From the NCBI GenBank assembly GCA_038496445.1, contig JALMLS010000450.1:62001-126000 (forward strand): 64,000 nucleotides of DNA, in the 5' to 3' direction. The notes beneath the pieces are model-generated. The model ran no database searches. It worked only from the letters and a program-made list of their open reading frames with translations, and had not been told where the DNA came from. The number at the start of each line of letters is the position of its first letter. The stretch's first letter is position 1. Below are positions 21,519 to 32,608 of this stretch, piece after piece. A program made the translations under genes and the position numbers. This DNA is from Trichosphaerium sp. ATCC 40318 (lineage: Eukaryota > Discosea > Flabellinia > Trichosidae).

Positions 21519-23849
21519 TTACAAGTCGGAAATACAGTCACCAATGCGTGCTTTAAAGTCATTCTGATATCCTTCTTTGATAAATGGTGTTGGAAATCTA
21601 CCACTACAATACACGTAAGTAAGTTGTTAATAAATAAATAAGGTAACCATACATGACAGAATATGAACCATCGTTCTCAAGCTTTACTCTGAGTGTATTA
21701 CTTCCTGAATCTCTCAACACATGTATTGCTCCCTATCCGAAAAAAATAAGAAATGAGAAATGTTTCTGATTGTCAATAAGTACCCTGTAGATGGCAACAC
21801 CTGTCTGTACATCACGTAGTTTTAATTGACTATTTGATAAAGTTGTCACATCTCTTTGTTAAGCAATTAGAACTGACAAACAAAAACTATAAAAGAAAGG
21901 TCATACGTGATTGTAAGATGAAGTGAAGCGATATCTTGAACAATTCTATCTTTATGAAGTACTTCACCTCCCTTCAAAGATCCAATTATTGATACTGTCT
22001 GTTCTGTACTATCAAACATGATACTCATGTACATACACGATAGAGTGATTGGAAGCTATTTAAAATAAATAACGGTATGAGGTTCAACATCACTTACGTT
22101 TCCTCCTGTGAAACCTTCAAATCTCAAACAATAATCATCATTGAACTTATTGTTGGCAACATTCATCAGTTTGTATGTTCCTGAAGGGAATCCGTGTTGA
22201 AGACTGAAATCAAAACATCCAACACTTGGTGGATCAGTGCTATTTGAAGACGATGGATTTGGTGTTGGAGATGAGGGCATGAATGGAAATGGTGGCATAG
22301 ATGGTAGTGAATGAGATGGAGGCGAAGGTGAGAATGGGACTGGAGAGATTTGAGGTGGTGGTTGTGTTGTTACAGGCTGTATTTGGCTTGGCTGTGTTGG
22401 AGCCAATGGTTGAGCAAACGGCGGTTTTTGAGTCGGAGGGGAAGGCATGACTGGTACTGCTGGTGTAAAAGGTGGCGTTGGTGTCGGTTGAGTCGGAGTA
22501 GAAGGTGCCTTAGTAGGCGAGATAGGAGGTTGAGTTGTAGGAACCAAAGTAGGTGGTGTTGGCGAGAAATTGTTTACAATAATTTCAGCTTGTTGAGGAA
22601 TAAGACATTCGTCTCTATTTGATAAAGTGATAAGTACGATCACATACATCTAAACAATTGTCGTACTCTAATATAGGTGCGTTTCCTGATCTACTCCTGA
22701 CACCATTGGCTGTATCAAGAACATCCGCGGATAGAAGGAATACTCCAGTATCTGAATTGAATGTGAGCACTTCTACAATTAGAAAGTTTTAGTACTTACT
22801 CTGTGCTACAAATGAAAAGTTGCAACTAAACGATGAATGCTGTGGCATGGTTATATTTAGGTTAACTCCTTGTTGAGGTGAGTTTGTTTCGCAGTTGTCA
22901 CCACATTGCAAAAACATCTCGTCCTATGAAAAGAGTCAATGTAACTTAGTTGAATGAGCTAGTACACTTACAGAGCAGCTTCGAGAAGACTCAATAACTT
23001 CTCCAAGACTTTCAGGTAGATTAAACTCGATAAGTGTGGGGTAAAAAATACTTGTGTAGGGACTATCCTTCTTACAAGTTAACGTGACGTTTACAACTTC
23101 ACCTAAACGCAAAAAACTTTAACACGTGTTAAGACATGTGGTGCTTATTCTTACCAATATGATTAACAGAGTTTGTACTGAAAGTGTGTTCACAAATAAT
23201 AGAAGGGACGTAACAAATATCTTCTATGGATATTCTTGCATCAGGTGATAAAGTATCAATTGAAAACGATAGTCGCCTAACATTTTCAAGTTCAGCTCTA
23301 TCTTGAGATTGTAGATATAACCAACTTGTTCTTGAAGTAAAAGACCCCGAGAAAAAACCACTCCGTGTAAGTCCATTTACGCCAACATTAATGATAGTAC
23401 TACCTTCTCCTTGTCTTGTTTTTAAGAGTATATAGCCTATTCGCACAATGAATACAATGCTTGATATATGACTATGGCACTTAGTACTTACTTGCACCTG
23501 ATGTTGGTCCTACAAAAGCCACAGGAGGCGCCACATCTTGACCATTTACACCAGTGTATTCGACAACACAGGATCCGTTTGCACCGCCTCTTTGATGTAA
23601 TGTGAATGACATAGAACCAACCGAACAAATAAGCTCGTTTCCGGAATAGTACAATGCTGTAACATTATGTTCGTCGCCGAAGGAATATCCTGAAGAAATA
23701 TCTCCTATGGCTGAAAAAACAGGTTCTGATTCGGTAGCTACGTAGCTAAAAGTACCCCAAAAATCAGAAAAGCGAGTCGTAGGTAACGTAGTTTGGGCTT
23801 GGACACTGATCATGATGACTCCAAGGAATACTAGGAGTATGAAACGCAT
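21519..23849 (-). CDS. Paralogue B: secreted protein with Pro/Thr linker, no CTDC repeats
   Basis: Signal peptide (MRFILLVFLGVIMISVQA); the ATG at 23849 was chosen because C and D also begin MRF, although one at 23870 is in frame. The N-terminal domain (LPTTRFSDFWGTF ... GYILLKTRQGEGSTI ... ISIEDICYVPSIICEHTFS ... GEVVNVTLTC) matches A, C and D. After a short SPQQG/TMPQHSSFSCNFSFVAQ domain comes a Pro/Thr/Ser linker of about 100 residues (22570-22240). The C-terminal module follows: PPSVGCFDFSLQHGFPSGTY, KLMNVANNKFNDDYCLRF, and four small exons ending IGDCISDL with stop TAA at 21519. No membrane helix or GPI-like tail, so it is probably secreted to an extracellular matrix or cyst/fruiting-body coat. 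This copy looks intact. Confidence 0.75.
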
Positions 23850-23944
23850 ATTTTGTGAGATACGTTGCATGTTATTAGAGATGCTTTGGATTGTGTTAAG
23901 CGTTGAAAACTGTGAGTTTTTTGCCAGTCAACAGTTCTAGTAAA

Positions 23945-23970
23945 ACGGCAAGTTAAAGACTGATACCAAA
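23945..23970 (-). promoter_or_regulatory. Shared upstream element of the A-D family (copy B)
   Basis: Reads AAGTTAAAGACTGATACCAAA on the + strand, 96-121 bp before the ATG of B. It matches the core TAAAGACT..(C/T)ACCAAA found before A, C and D; the GCGTGTCA half is weak in this copy. Confidence 0.55.
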
Positions 23971-24090
23971 CATTAATTTCAAAAAACAGCCATTAACATT
24001 GCTTATTAAATTTCAACGCGAACAGAGTGATAAGCTTCTTTTCGTGTAAAAAAGAAGTAGTACTTTTTTTATACTGTTCCGCGAATTGGT

Positions 24091-24140
24091 TCACGTGATA
24101 AGTAATTTTATTGAAACGAACTGTGCGGCACAAAATATGT
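24091..24140 (-). promoter_or_regulatory. Second upstream block (copy B)
   Basis: CACGTGAT, then TTATTGAAAC, then ACTGTGCGGCACAA, about 240-290 bp before the ATG. The same order of words occurs before C (28497-28545) and D (32561-32608). Suggests a second conserved regulatory site containing an E-box/G-box-like CACGTG. Confidence 0.5.
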
Positions 24141-24948
24141 ACAAGCTTGGAGTTGAGCATGAACTTTATCTTTCTTTGTCCCTTTAGGACGTGGCATTGT
24201 CAAAATACCTGAAAATTATCGATCTCAGAACTGAATCCGCGAACAAAGCAAAAAGTCACATAATACTATGTTCGACCATAGAATTATTATCAATTGTTAT
24301 CAAATAATGACATTTACAAGGGAGAAATCAACTTGCGATAAAGGTAAATCTGTTTTTATGTATTTGATTTATTACAAGAGTTTCGGTCCATTTACACTGC
24401 TACAACTTTACAAAATAAAATTTACAATTGAGATGTCTTATTGCAAGGCCCCTTGCCTATTCTTTTGTTGGTAGTCATCGCCTGTTGTTGAAGGTGGATG
24501 TATTGTAATGTTCTGTCTTCTCATCCTTTCGTTCGTCGAACAAAATTTGTCAATTCGATTGTTGCTTTGTTAACTTGCTACATTCCTTTCAAAGTGTGTG
24601 GAGATTTGGAAATGTGTGGATTCAAAATTACTATAAACGATTAGGCTTGCTAGTCTTTCTAGGATATCAAGTGGCTTCCATTGTTATCGTTTTCGAGCAC
24701 GTTGTAATTTTGAAAGTAGAATTCGTTTTAGTGGATTGCAGGGAACTTTCTTCAACAGATTTTATTGTCCGCTTCAGTCAAGTAAGTCAACCCGTTATTT
24801 TGCCAGTTATTTTTCGCTCTGGAAGCACTTTATTTGTTGTAGTATCCATTGGAGCACTTTTTGCGAGAAAAATAAATGACGAAATAACTAGTTGACTGAA
24901 ACGGACAATAACAAAATTGACTCGTTTTTCCTTACTTTTATAAACAAT
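24141..24948. other. Intergenic region between paralogue B and the hydrolase gene
   Basis: About 800 bp. A + strand frame 24575-24895 starts only at TTG and looks hydrophobic by chance; I do not call it. No RNA gene recognised. Confidence 0.35.
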
Positions 24949-26061
24949 ATGAGTGAAGGCAACTGTTGTCCTACTGACATAAAACCAATCACTTCATCAA
25001 AATACAAACCATCTGGTCACTTTATTGATGTTGAAGGCTTAAAAGTCTATGAAACCGGTAAACAATGTAATAAAGCAATAATAATAGGATACGATATATT
25101 CGGGTACACAACAAGGAGACTAGCGCTTTGTGCGGATATTGTGAACAACTTTATCATATCACGTGGTTTTTGGGTTTAACACGTTTTCACCACGTGGTAG
25201 CTGCTACGAGTGAAACTTGATGAAAAACTTTTCGCAAGAAAATGTTTAAACTAACCTACATCGCAGGATGCACCCTAATACACAACAAGTATGTGATATA
25301 CTAGCAGCTGGAGGTTATTATGTTGTTATGCCAGACTTTTTTAAAGGAAATCCATGGCCTCTAGATGGATTTCCTCCAAAGGAATGGTCAGTACTTATGA
25401 AATGGCTGGAAGAGTCTGGAACTTGGGAAGTTATACAACCAGACTTTAAAAAGGTAAAACAAATTCACGTTTCGTTGTGATGATAATTGCGAGACCTTAG
25501 GTTGTTTCTTTCTTGAAAGAAAAAGGCGTAACTCAAATGGCTTTTTATGGTTTCTGTTGGGGTGTACTCATGGCACTACACGCTTCCGCTACTGGTTTGT
25601 TTAAGGTAGTTTAATTTTGTTTTGAGTCAGATATTATTGTGCACACAGTGATGTTAGCTCCATAATATTAGCACTAAGTTATTAACCTTCTTCGCTTTGA
25701 TTAGTAAGATTTTAAACACTTTTTTAGGTATGCGGTGGTGCTCACCCAGCTATCTTATGTACTGCAGAACTCATGTCGAAAGTTAAATCGCCGATTGTTT
25801 TTTTGCCTTCAAAGGACGAACAACAGTTTGAAGAGCTCCAGAAAGCAATGAAGGAATCTGCTTATGGTCCCAAGTGCCATTATCAGCGCTTTGATGACAT
25901 GCACCATGGATGGTGCTCTGCACGTGCCGACTTTACAAACGAGTTGAATGTAAAGAGGTACCAATGTGATACCTCCGTTTAATTTTGCTTTTTCTTATTG
26001 TTGTAGGACACATGAAGCCTTGGGGATTCTCCTTTACCACTGTAGGAAGAATATGGTTTAA
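24949..26061 (+). CDS. Dienelactone hydrolase family protein
   Basis: Alpha/beta-hydrolase. The ATG at 24949 gives MSEGNCCPTDIKPI; the frame extends further 5' only through a TTG. Spliced exons give YDIFG joined to MHPNTQQVCDILAAGGYYVV and PDFFKGNPWPLDGFP, then VVSFLKEKGVTQMAFYGFCW, VCGGAHPAILC, VKSPIVFLPSKDEQQ, and DDMHHGWCSARADF. The DLH triad is visible: Cys in GFCWG, Asp in PSKDEQ, His in MHHGW. It resembles the cytosolic AIM2/CMBL branch. The substrate is unknown; the family cleaves cyclic esters such as dienelactones. Four introns, all in phase. Stop TAA at 26059-26061. It faces paralogue C tail to tail, 139 bp apart. Confidence 0.88.
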
Positions 26062-26199
26062 ACCACTTAATTATGTCGCTATTGATTTAATCCATTTTAT
26101 TCATCCTGTCGCGTTCAAAAATAATAAAGCATCAAAAGGTTTATTACAATATTGAGCTAGTATAGGTTGGTAATATACTACTTTATTACAAGATAGGTA

Positions 26200-28268
26200 T
26201 TACAAGTCGGTAATACAGTCACCGATACGTGCTTTAAAGTCATTCTGATATCCCTCTTTGATAAATGGTGTTGGAAATCTACCACTACAATACACGTAAG
26301 TAAGCTGTTAATAAATAAATAAGTATTTCGTACATGACAGAATATGAACCATCGTTCTCAAGCTTTACTCTGAGTGTATTACTTCCTGAATCTCTCAACA
26401 CATGTATCGCACCCTATCCGAAAAAAATAAGAAATGAGAAATGTTTCTGATTGCACCCTGTAGATAGCAACACCTGTCTGTACATCACGTAGTTTTAATT
26501 GACTATTTGATAAAGTTGTCACATCTCTTTGTTAAGCAATTAGAACTGACAAACAAAAACTATAAAAGAAAGGTCATACGTGATTGTAAGATGAAGTGAA
26601 GCGATATCTTGAACAAGTCTATCTTTATGAAGTACTTCACCTCCCTTCAAAGATCCAATTATTGATACTGTCTGTTCTGTACTATCAAACATGATACTCA
26701 TGTACATACACGATAGAGTGATTGGAAGCTATTTAAAATAAATAACGGTATGAGGTTCTGTATCAACATCACTTACGTTTCCTCCTGTGAAACCTTCAAA
26801 TCTCAAACAAAAATCATCATTGAACTTATTGTTGGCAACATTCATCAGTTTGTATGTTCCTGAAGGGAATCCGCCTTGAAGACTGAACTCAAAACATCCA
26901 ACACTTGGTGGATCAGTTCTATTTGAAGGAGAAGGTTGAGATGTAGTCGGAGGATCAGTAGTATTCACAAACGGTAAGACAAGGATTGTTGCTTCCTCTG
27001 GAATGATATATATCTCTAAAGCATAAGTGAGTATCATACCCATTAATAAAAGGCGTGTGAACATACTCAAGTATTGGAGAATTTCCTGATCTACTTCTAC
27101 TGCCCAAAATGCCATCTCTGATAGTCGCTGAGAGTGAATAAGAGCCAGTATCTAAAACGTTGTAAATATAAACGTACATCGGAGAAGAAACATGTACGTT
27201 GAGCAACAAACGAAAAACTACAAGTAAATGATGAGTTGCTTGGCATTGTTACATTTTGAAATACGCCTTCTTGAGGTGACCTAAATTTAGAAAAAAGTGA
27301 GAAATGTGTTGTCTTCAGCTTTCCTCACATGTTATCATTACAAGTATCATTCAAAGAACAGCCACCAATGACTTGAGTGTCAGTACACATGCGAGATGAC
27401 TCGATGACTTGACCGAGACTTTGAGGTATTTCAAAATCAACAGCTACATAAACATCTTCAGCATTTGGTTCATTTACATAGTTTAAACATTCCAAAGTCA
27501 CGTGTACGATATCACCTTGTAAAAGTATAAGTTCGTACTGATCAGGAAGCATGACGTCAATAGAAAGGTTCTAACAGCTTACCTTGAACAACAGTAGTGT
27601 TGCTGAATCTATGTTCACAAACGATTGTAAACACCAAACAGATATCTTCAATTATGATACTCGCATCGTCCGAACGAACATACACTGAAAAAATTAACTC
27701 TTGTATTCTTGAGAGAACACTGTCCACTATCAGTATCCTACTAAATCTTGATGTATCAATAGTATCATTGTAAATCTCAATGCCCCAAGAATAATACTCA
27801 TCATTGGTTCGTATGCCAGCACGTAAACCAACTCTTCCTTCTTCACCACTAGTTTTAAATACCAAATAAGCTGATTCAAATTTATATTAGCATGTGATTA
27901 ATTTTATAAGTATACTTACGAACAGCTCCTCCAGGTGAAACGGCATCAGTAATATTAAAGAACGTGTATTGAACATTGCAATATCCTGGTACATCAGAAT
28001 GAACTAGCCTGAATGTGCCAGAGCTAACGGAACAACTAATAAACCCACCAGTAGGTAGAAGCGGAAATGAATATGACGCCCTAATTGTACGTCTATCTCC
28101 GAAAGATCCAGAAGGAGTTGTTGTTAGCTCAGTAGCAAACATCAACGAATCATTTGCAACAACAACTGCATCCTCTGAGAAATCAGAAAAGCGATTTGTG
28201 TTCAACGTCAGTTGGGCTTGTACTTTAACAATAATAAGAGTTATAATAGCCAGGAATATAAAACGCAT
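26200..28268 (-). CDS. Paralogue C: secreted protein of the A-D family, possibly frameshifted
   Basis: Signal peptide MRFIFLAIITLIIVKVQA, then the family domain (LTLNTNRFSDFSEDAVVV ... IIIEDICLVFTIVCEHRFS ... GDIVHVTLECLNYVNEPNAE), the SPQEG/TMPSNSSFTCSFSFVAQ domain, DTGSYSLSATIRDG, a short TTSQPSPSNRTDPPS linker, and the C-terminal module to stop TAA at 26200 (IGDCITDL). CTDC repeats are absent. At the exon before the linker (about 27000) the sequence reads AGAGATATATATCATTCC, where A and B have two more bases (AGAGACAAATGTATCATTCC in A). I could not find a splice that restores the frame, so C may be a pseudogene or use an unusual junction. Confidence 0.65.
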
Positions 28269-28365
28269 TAATTTTACAAGATGTGTTGTTTGTTGTGTAG
28301 TTAGTTTTTGATTTGTAATCAGATTTCTGACTCCCTGTTGTTAAGCTTGTTACTTATGTGAACAT

Positions 28366-28398
28366 GGCGCGTGTCAAGTAAAGACTACCACCTAAACC
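28366..28398 (-). promoter_or_regulatory. Shared upstream element of the A-D family (copy C)
   Basis: GCGCGTGTCAAGTAAAGACT followed by ACCACCTAAA, 98-130 bp before the ATG of C; the same words at the same distance occur before D. Confidence 0.6.
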
Positions 28399-28496
28399 GA
28401 ACCAGTTCTCTTTATCAGCCATACGTAGATCATGATTATAAGAGAATAATGCGTAAACGAATCTCCTTACATGTCCACATTTTATTTCAGCGAGTA

Positions 28497-28545
28497 CACG
28501 TGATTTAACACATTTTTTTTGAAACAAAACTGTGTAGCACAAGGC
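28497..28545 (-). promoter_or_regulatory. Second upstream block (copy C)
   Basis: CACGTGATTTAACACATTT, then GAAACAAAACTGTGTAGCAC, then AAGG, about 230-280 bp before the ATG. Nearly the same string precedes D. Confidence 0.55.
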
Positions 28546-28958
28546 ATGATACGAGAGACGCTTTAAAGTACAACACGTACCCCGTAGAAATAATCAAAGA
28601 CAGAACCGAATCTAAAACAACTTTTTACACCCACCTTTTCATTGTGTTAGCGAAATACGGAGACATGGAAATTCTGTGGAACACAATTACAAATAAAGTT
28701 TTGTCATCTATTTGTTCCTCAATAAATTCTTAGTATAAATAGCCAGTACATGTTGCACCTGCAATTCTTAACACAACACGTGACAAGAATAAAGAACAAA
28801 ACACTCAAGTTTAAGCTTACTTCACAGTCAGTCTGTGTAGCAACTTGCACTCATAGCAAGCACGTTTTGAAATATCGATCAACAGTTACTTTTGCAACAA
28901 AACATAACGGAGAACAGTTTATTTCGCTCCAAACAAAGTTTATTGAATATTTAAGTGG
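28546..28958. other. Intergenic region between paralogues C and D
   Basis: About 410 bp upstream of C and downstream of D. AT-rich, one CACGTG near 28775, no coding exon seen. Confidence 0.4.
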
Positions 28959-31900
28959 CTAGTACACAGCAGATATACAGTCACCAATGCGCGCTTTAAA
29001 GTCATTCTGATATCCTTCTTTGTTGAATGGTGTTGGAAATCTACCACTACAATACACGTAAGTAAGCTGTTAATAAATAAATAAGTATTTCGTACATGAC
29101 AGAATATGAACCATCGTTCTCAAGCTTTATTCTGAGTGTATTACTTCCTGAATCTCTCAACACATGTATTGCACCCTATCCGAAAAAAATAAGAAATGAG
29201 AAATGTTACTGATTGTCAATAAGTACCCTGTAGATAGCGACACCTGTCTGTAAATCACGTAATTTTAATTGACTATTTGATAAAGTTGTCACATCTCTTT
29301 GTTAAGCGATTAGAATCGGTAAAACAAAATAATAAGAAGGGTCATACGTGATTGTAAGATGAAGTGAAGCGATATCTTGAACAAGTCTATCTTTATGAAG
29401 TACTTCGCCTCCCTTCAAAGATCCAATTATTGATATTGTCTGTTCTGTACTATCAAACATGATACTCATGTACATACACGATAGAGTGATTGGAAGCTAT
29501 TTAAAATAAATAACGGTATGAGCTTCAACATCACTTACGTTTCCTCCTGTGAAACCTTCAAATCTCAAACAATAATCATCATTGAACTTATTGTTGGCAA
29601 CATTCATCAGTTTGTATGAACATACTCAAGTATTGGAGAATTTCCTGATCTACTCCAACTGCCATCATTTCCATCTCTGATAGTCGCTGAGAGTGAATAA
29701 GAGCCAGTATCTAGAAAAATTGTTATTAATAGTTGTAAAATACGATAAGGATTGTGTACTTTGAGCAACAAACGAAAAACTACAAGTAAATGATGAATTG
29801 CTTGGCATTGTTACATTTTGAAATACGCCTTCTTGAGGTGACCTAAATATAGAAGTTCATAGAGAGCTCACTCGCTATTTTATGTACGTATTATCACAAA
29901 TGTCTTTGAATACGCAGTCACCAATGAGTGGATCGCAAACAGCTTCAAAACAATCATTTGGAGGAATACACTTTGTTCTGTTTTGACATCCAAAAGAGTC
30001 ATCACAAGAATACAAAAGACATTTATCATTTCCATCACAGCTTATTTCTTCAAATACGCATCCTGATTCTCTAAATATATCTTTAGCTCTATGTATTGTT
30101 GATAGTTAGGTACTTACGGATCACATGTTGCAGTTTCACATTCACTTCTTTTCTCACAAATAAGGTTCTCTGTTTGGCATCCAATCAAAGGATCACATGT
30201 ACCCACTATACAACTGTTGTTGTTGTTATCACAAACAACAGGAGTATGTTCACAGTCACCTGTGAGTATGTTGCAAGTATCGAGAATACACTTGTTGTTT
30301 CTAAAGCAAGGGTGATTAGATAAGTTTGTGGTTGACAAAGATCGTACGAGTTACATTCAATGGGTAGACTTGTATCCAGTACACAGTTGTTTGTAGGAAT
30401 ATTGCTTGTTCCTGATACATTACAGAATGTAGATAGACACTTATTCGCGTTCTATAGGAAATGTTAATTGGTAAGTACTATGTACTTGTACTTACAATCT
30501 CAGCAGCATATACGTTGTCACAGTTTACTTCAGCACCAGTTCCGACAATCTGACAAAAAATACAAGGAGTATTTACGTTCTCACAAATTCCAGTCATGGC
30601 GTTACAAGTGTCTTCAGTACAAGCTAAACCATCATCACAGTTCTTTGGATGCTCCATACAACCCAATAGAGCTGATAAAACATAAGTATTGAAATATAAT
30701 CCATAAGAAATAACGTACGATCGCATGAATATATTGTACATGGGTCACCTTTATCACAATTGCGAGGTTCAGAGACACATCCTATTACAGGGTCGCATGT
30801 GTAGATGTTACATTTGTTTGTTCCAGAGCAATCTTTTCTTGTTCGTTTGCATCCACCATCACAGAAGTGATCCCAGCACTCATTTCTTGTTGATTCTGGT
30901 GCTCTATCTCTACACGTTGATGAAGTCACATTTACCGAGACACATCCTTGATCTTCAACACACTCTGATTCGACACATGGATCAGGAGATGTACACTCAA
31001 CAGGTGAGGTAACGCACTATGTGGTAAATTAGCTGATGATAGTAATACAAGGAAACAAGGACGTACACCATAGTCAGGATCACAAAAAGCGTTTGTACAA
31101 GTACTATTGTTTGAACACAAGTGCGAAATATCCTTGTATTCACATTGACCTCCATTACAAAAGTTAGACAATGTCTTTCTTTGATCGCTTACCAAGAGAA
31201 TTACAAGTTCCAGTTTGACACTTGTTGCTTGTTTCACAGTTGTTAAAGCATCCAATAAGTGACTGAGTCTGTAACAATAAACATTAACACGTGTTTATAA
31301 GGCAAAGAATACTTACAGTGCACATGCGAGATGAGTCGATGACTTGTCCGAGACTTTGAGGTATTTCAAAATCAACAGCTACATAAACATCTTCAGCATT
31401 TGGTTCATTTACATAGTTCAAACATTCCAAAGTCACGTGCACAATATCACCTTGTAGTAAAGTAAGTTCGAAATACGAAAGAACAGGTAGCGTTAAAAAC
31501 AAGAACAGAAAGGTCAGCGCATCTTACCTTGAACAACAGAATTGCTACTGAATTTGTGTTCACAAACAACTGTAAACACAAAACAAATATCTTGTATAAT
31601 AATCCTTGCATCATCCGTAATACCTTGCACTGTAAACGATAGCTCTTGGATTTTCGTAAGACTATTTGATACAGGTATCCTAAGAATTCTTGAACCAGCT
31701 ATGGGGGGATTTTCTAGTTCGACACTCTTTGTGAAATCATCATCCTCTGTTTGTACTCTAACACTGACTTGAACTTCGCCTTCTTCGTCTTTAGTCTTCA
31801 AGACCAAATAACCTATACAAGAGATTTTATCAGAACACGTGATAGTTGGCCAAGTAAGAGGTGTACCAACAGATGTTCCATGCGTTCCAGCTGAGATGTC

Positions 31901-32224
31901 TTCAATAGCGGAAACATTTGAAAATAGGAAGTCAACTGAACACGATCCTTGTGTTCCATACGATCGATATCTCATGAACCCCGGGCTAATAGAACATGTA
32001 AGTTGGCTGTCAGAATCACCAATTTGATAAGAAGCTTGGAGTCTGCGTATATCGCCAAATGTTGCTGGAGAAGTGGTTGTTTCATCAGTAACAACTATTC
32101 TTGAAGAATTGGCTACTACAATTGTTTCTTCTTGAAAATCAGAAAACCGATTTGTATTCAACGTGAGCTGTGCTTGTACTGCTCCAATTATTATAGCAAG
32201 GATAAATAATACTAAAAACCGCAT
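28959..32224 (-). CDS. Paralogue D: secreted protein with CTDC-like cysteine repeats
   Basis: Signal peptide MRFLVLFILAIIIGAVQA, then the family domain (LTLNTNRFSDFQEETIVV ... IIIQDICFVFTVVCEHKFS ... GDIVHVTLECLNYVNEPNAE). Cys-repeat exons follow: NNCETSNKCQTGTCNSLG, CEYKDISHLCSNNSTC, CVTSPVECTSPDPCVESECV, CDPVIGCVSEPRNC, CDDGLACTEDTCNAMTGIC, CILDTCNILTGDCEHTPVVC, CDPLIGCQTENLIC, CIPPNDCFEAVCDPLIGDC; then TMPSNSSFTCSFSFVAQ, DTGSYSLSATIRDG and the C-terminal exons ending IGDCISAVY (TAG at 28959). Near 29617 about 200 bp present in C are missing. This removes the linker and an acceptor, and the open frame then stops at 29607 (..ILEYVHTN). The last exons may therefore be dead or reached by another splice. 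Probably extracellular. Confidence 0.75.
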
Positions 32225-32321
32225 TATCTATGAGATGTGGTGTACTTGGTGATCAGTTTTTGATTGTTCTATGGTATTGAAAACTCACTTTTTTCTAGCT
32301 TGTAATGCTTCTCTGAAAAGA

Positions 32322-32354
32322 GCGCGTGTCAGTGTAAAGACTACCACCAAAATC
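32322..32354 (-). promoter_or_regulatory. Shared upstream element of the A-D family (copy D)
   Basis: GCGCGTGTCAGTGTAAAGAC followed by TACCACCAAAATC, 98-130 bp before the ATG of D. Confidence 0.6.
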
Positions 32355-32560
32355 AAGACCTGTTGTTGTACCAGTAGGTCGTTGACCGTGAGTACAAGCG
32401 AATAGTACATAACTATTCATAAAAGAAGTTCTGGCGTGTCCACATTTTATCTAAGCGAGTAATACCTTCAGATTTAAAGCGGCATTTACTATGAATAAGA
32501 ACGAATGCTTATGGCACTTCGATTCTAAAAGAAGTTCGTATGGATGCACGCTTTGACTAT

Positions 32561-32608
32561 TCATGTGATTTAACACATTTATTGAATCAAAACTGTGCTG
32601 CACAAGGG
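32561..32608 (-). promoter_or_regulatory. Second upstream block (copy D)
   Basis: CATGTGATTTAACACATTTA, then TTGAATCAAAACTGTGCTGC, then ACAAGG. The CACGTG of B and C is CATGTG here, one change. Confidence 0.5.

Noticed and set aside
22350-22622. Plus-strand frame rich in Trp, Arg and Cys
   Set aside because: Antisense of the Pro/Thr linker of paralogue B.
24575-24895. 106-codon hydrophobic + strand frame
   Set aside because: It begins only with TTG, has no recognisable domain, and the following hydrolase gene has its own ATG.
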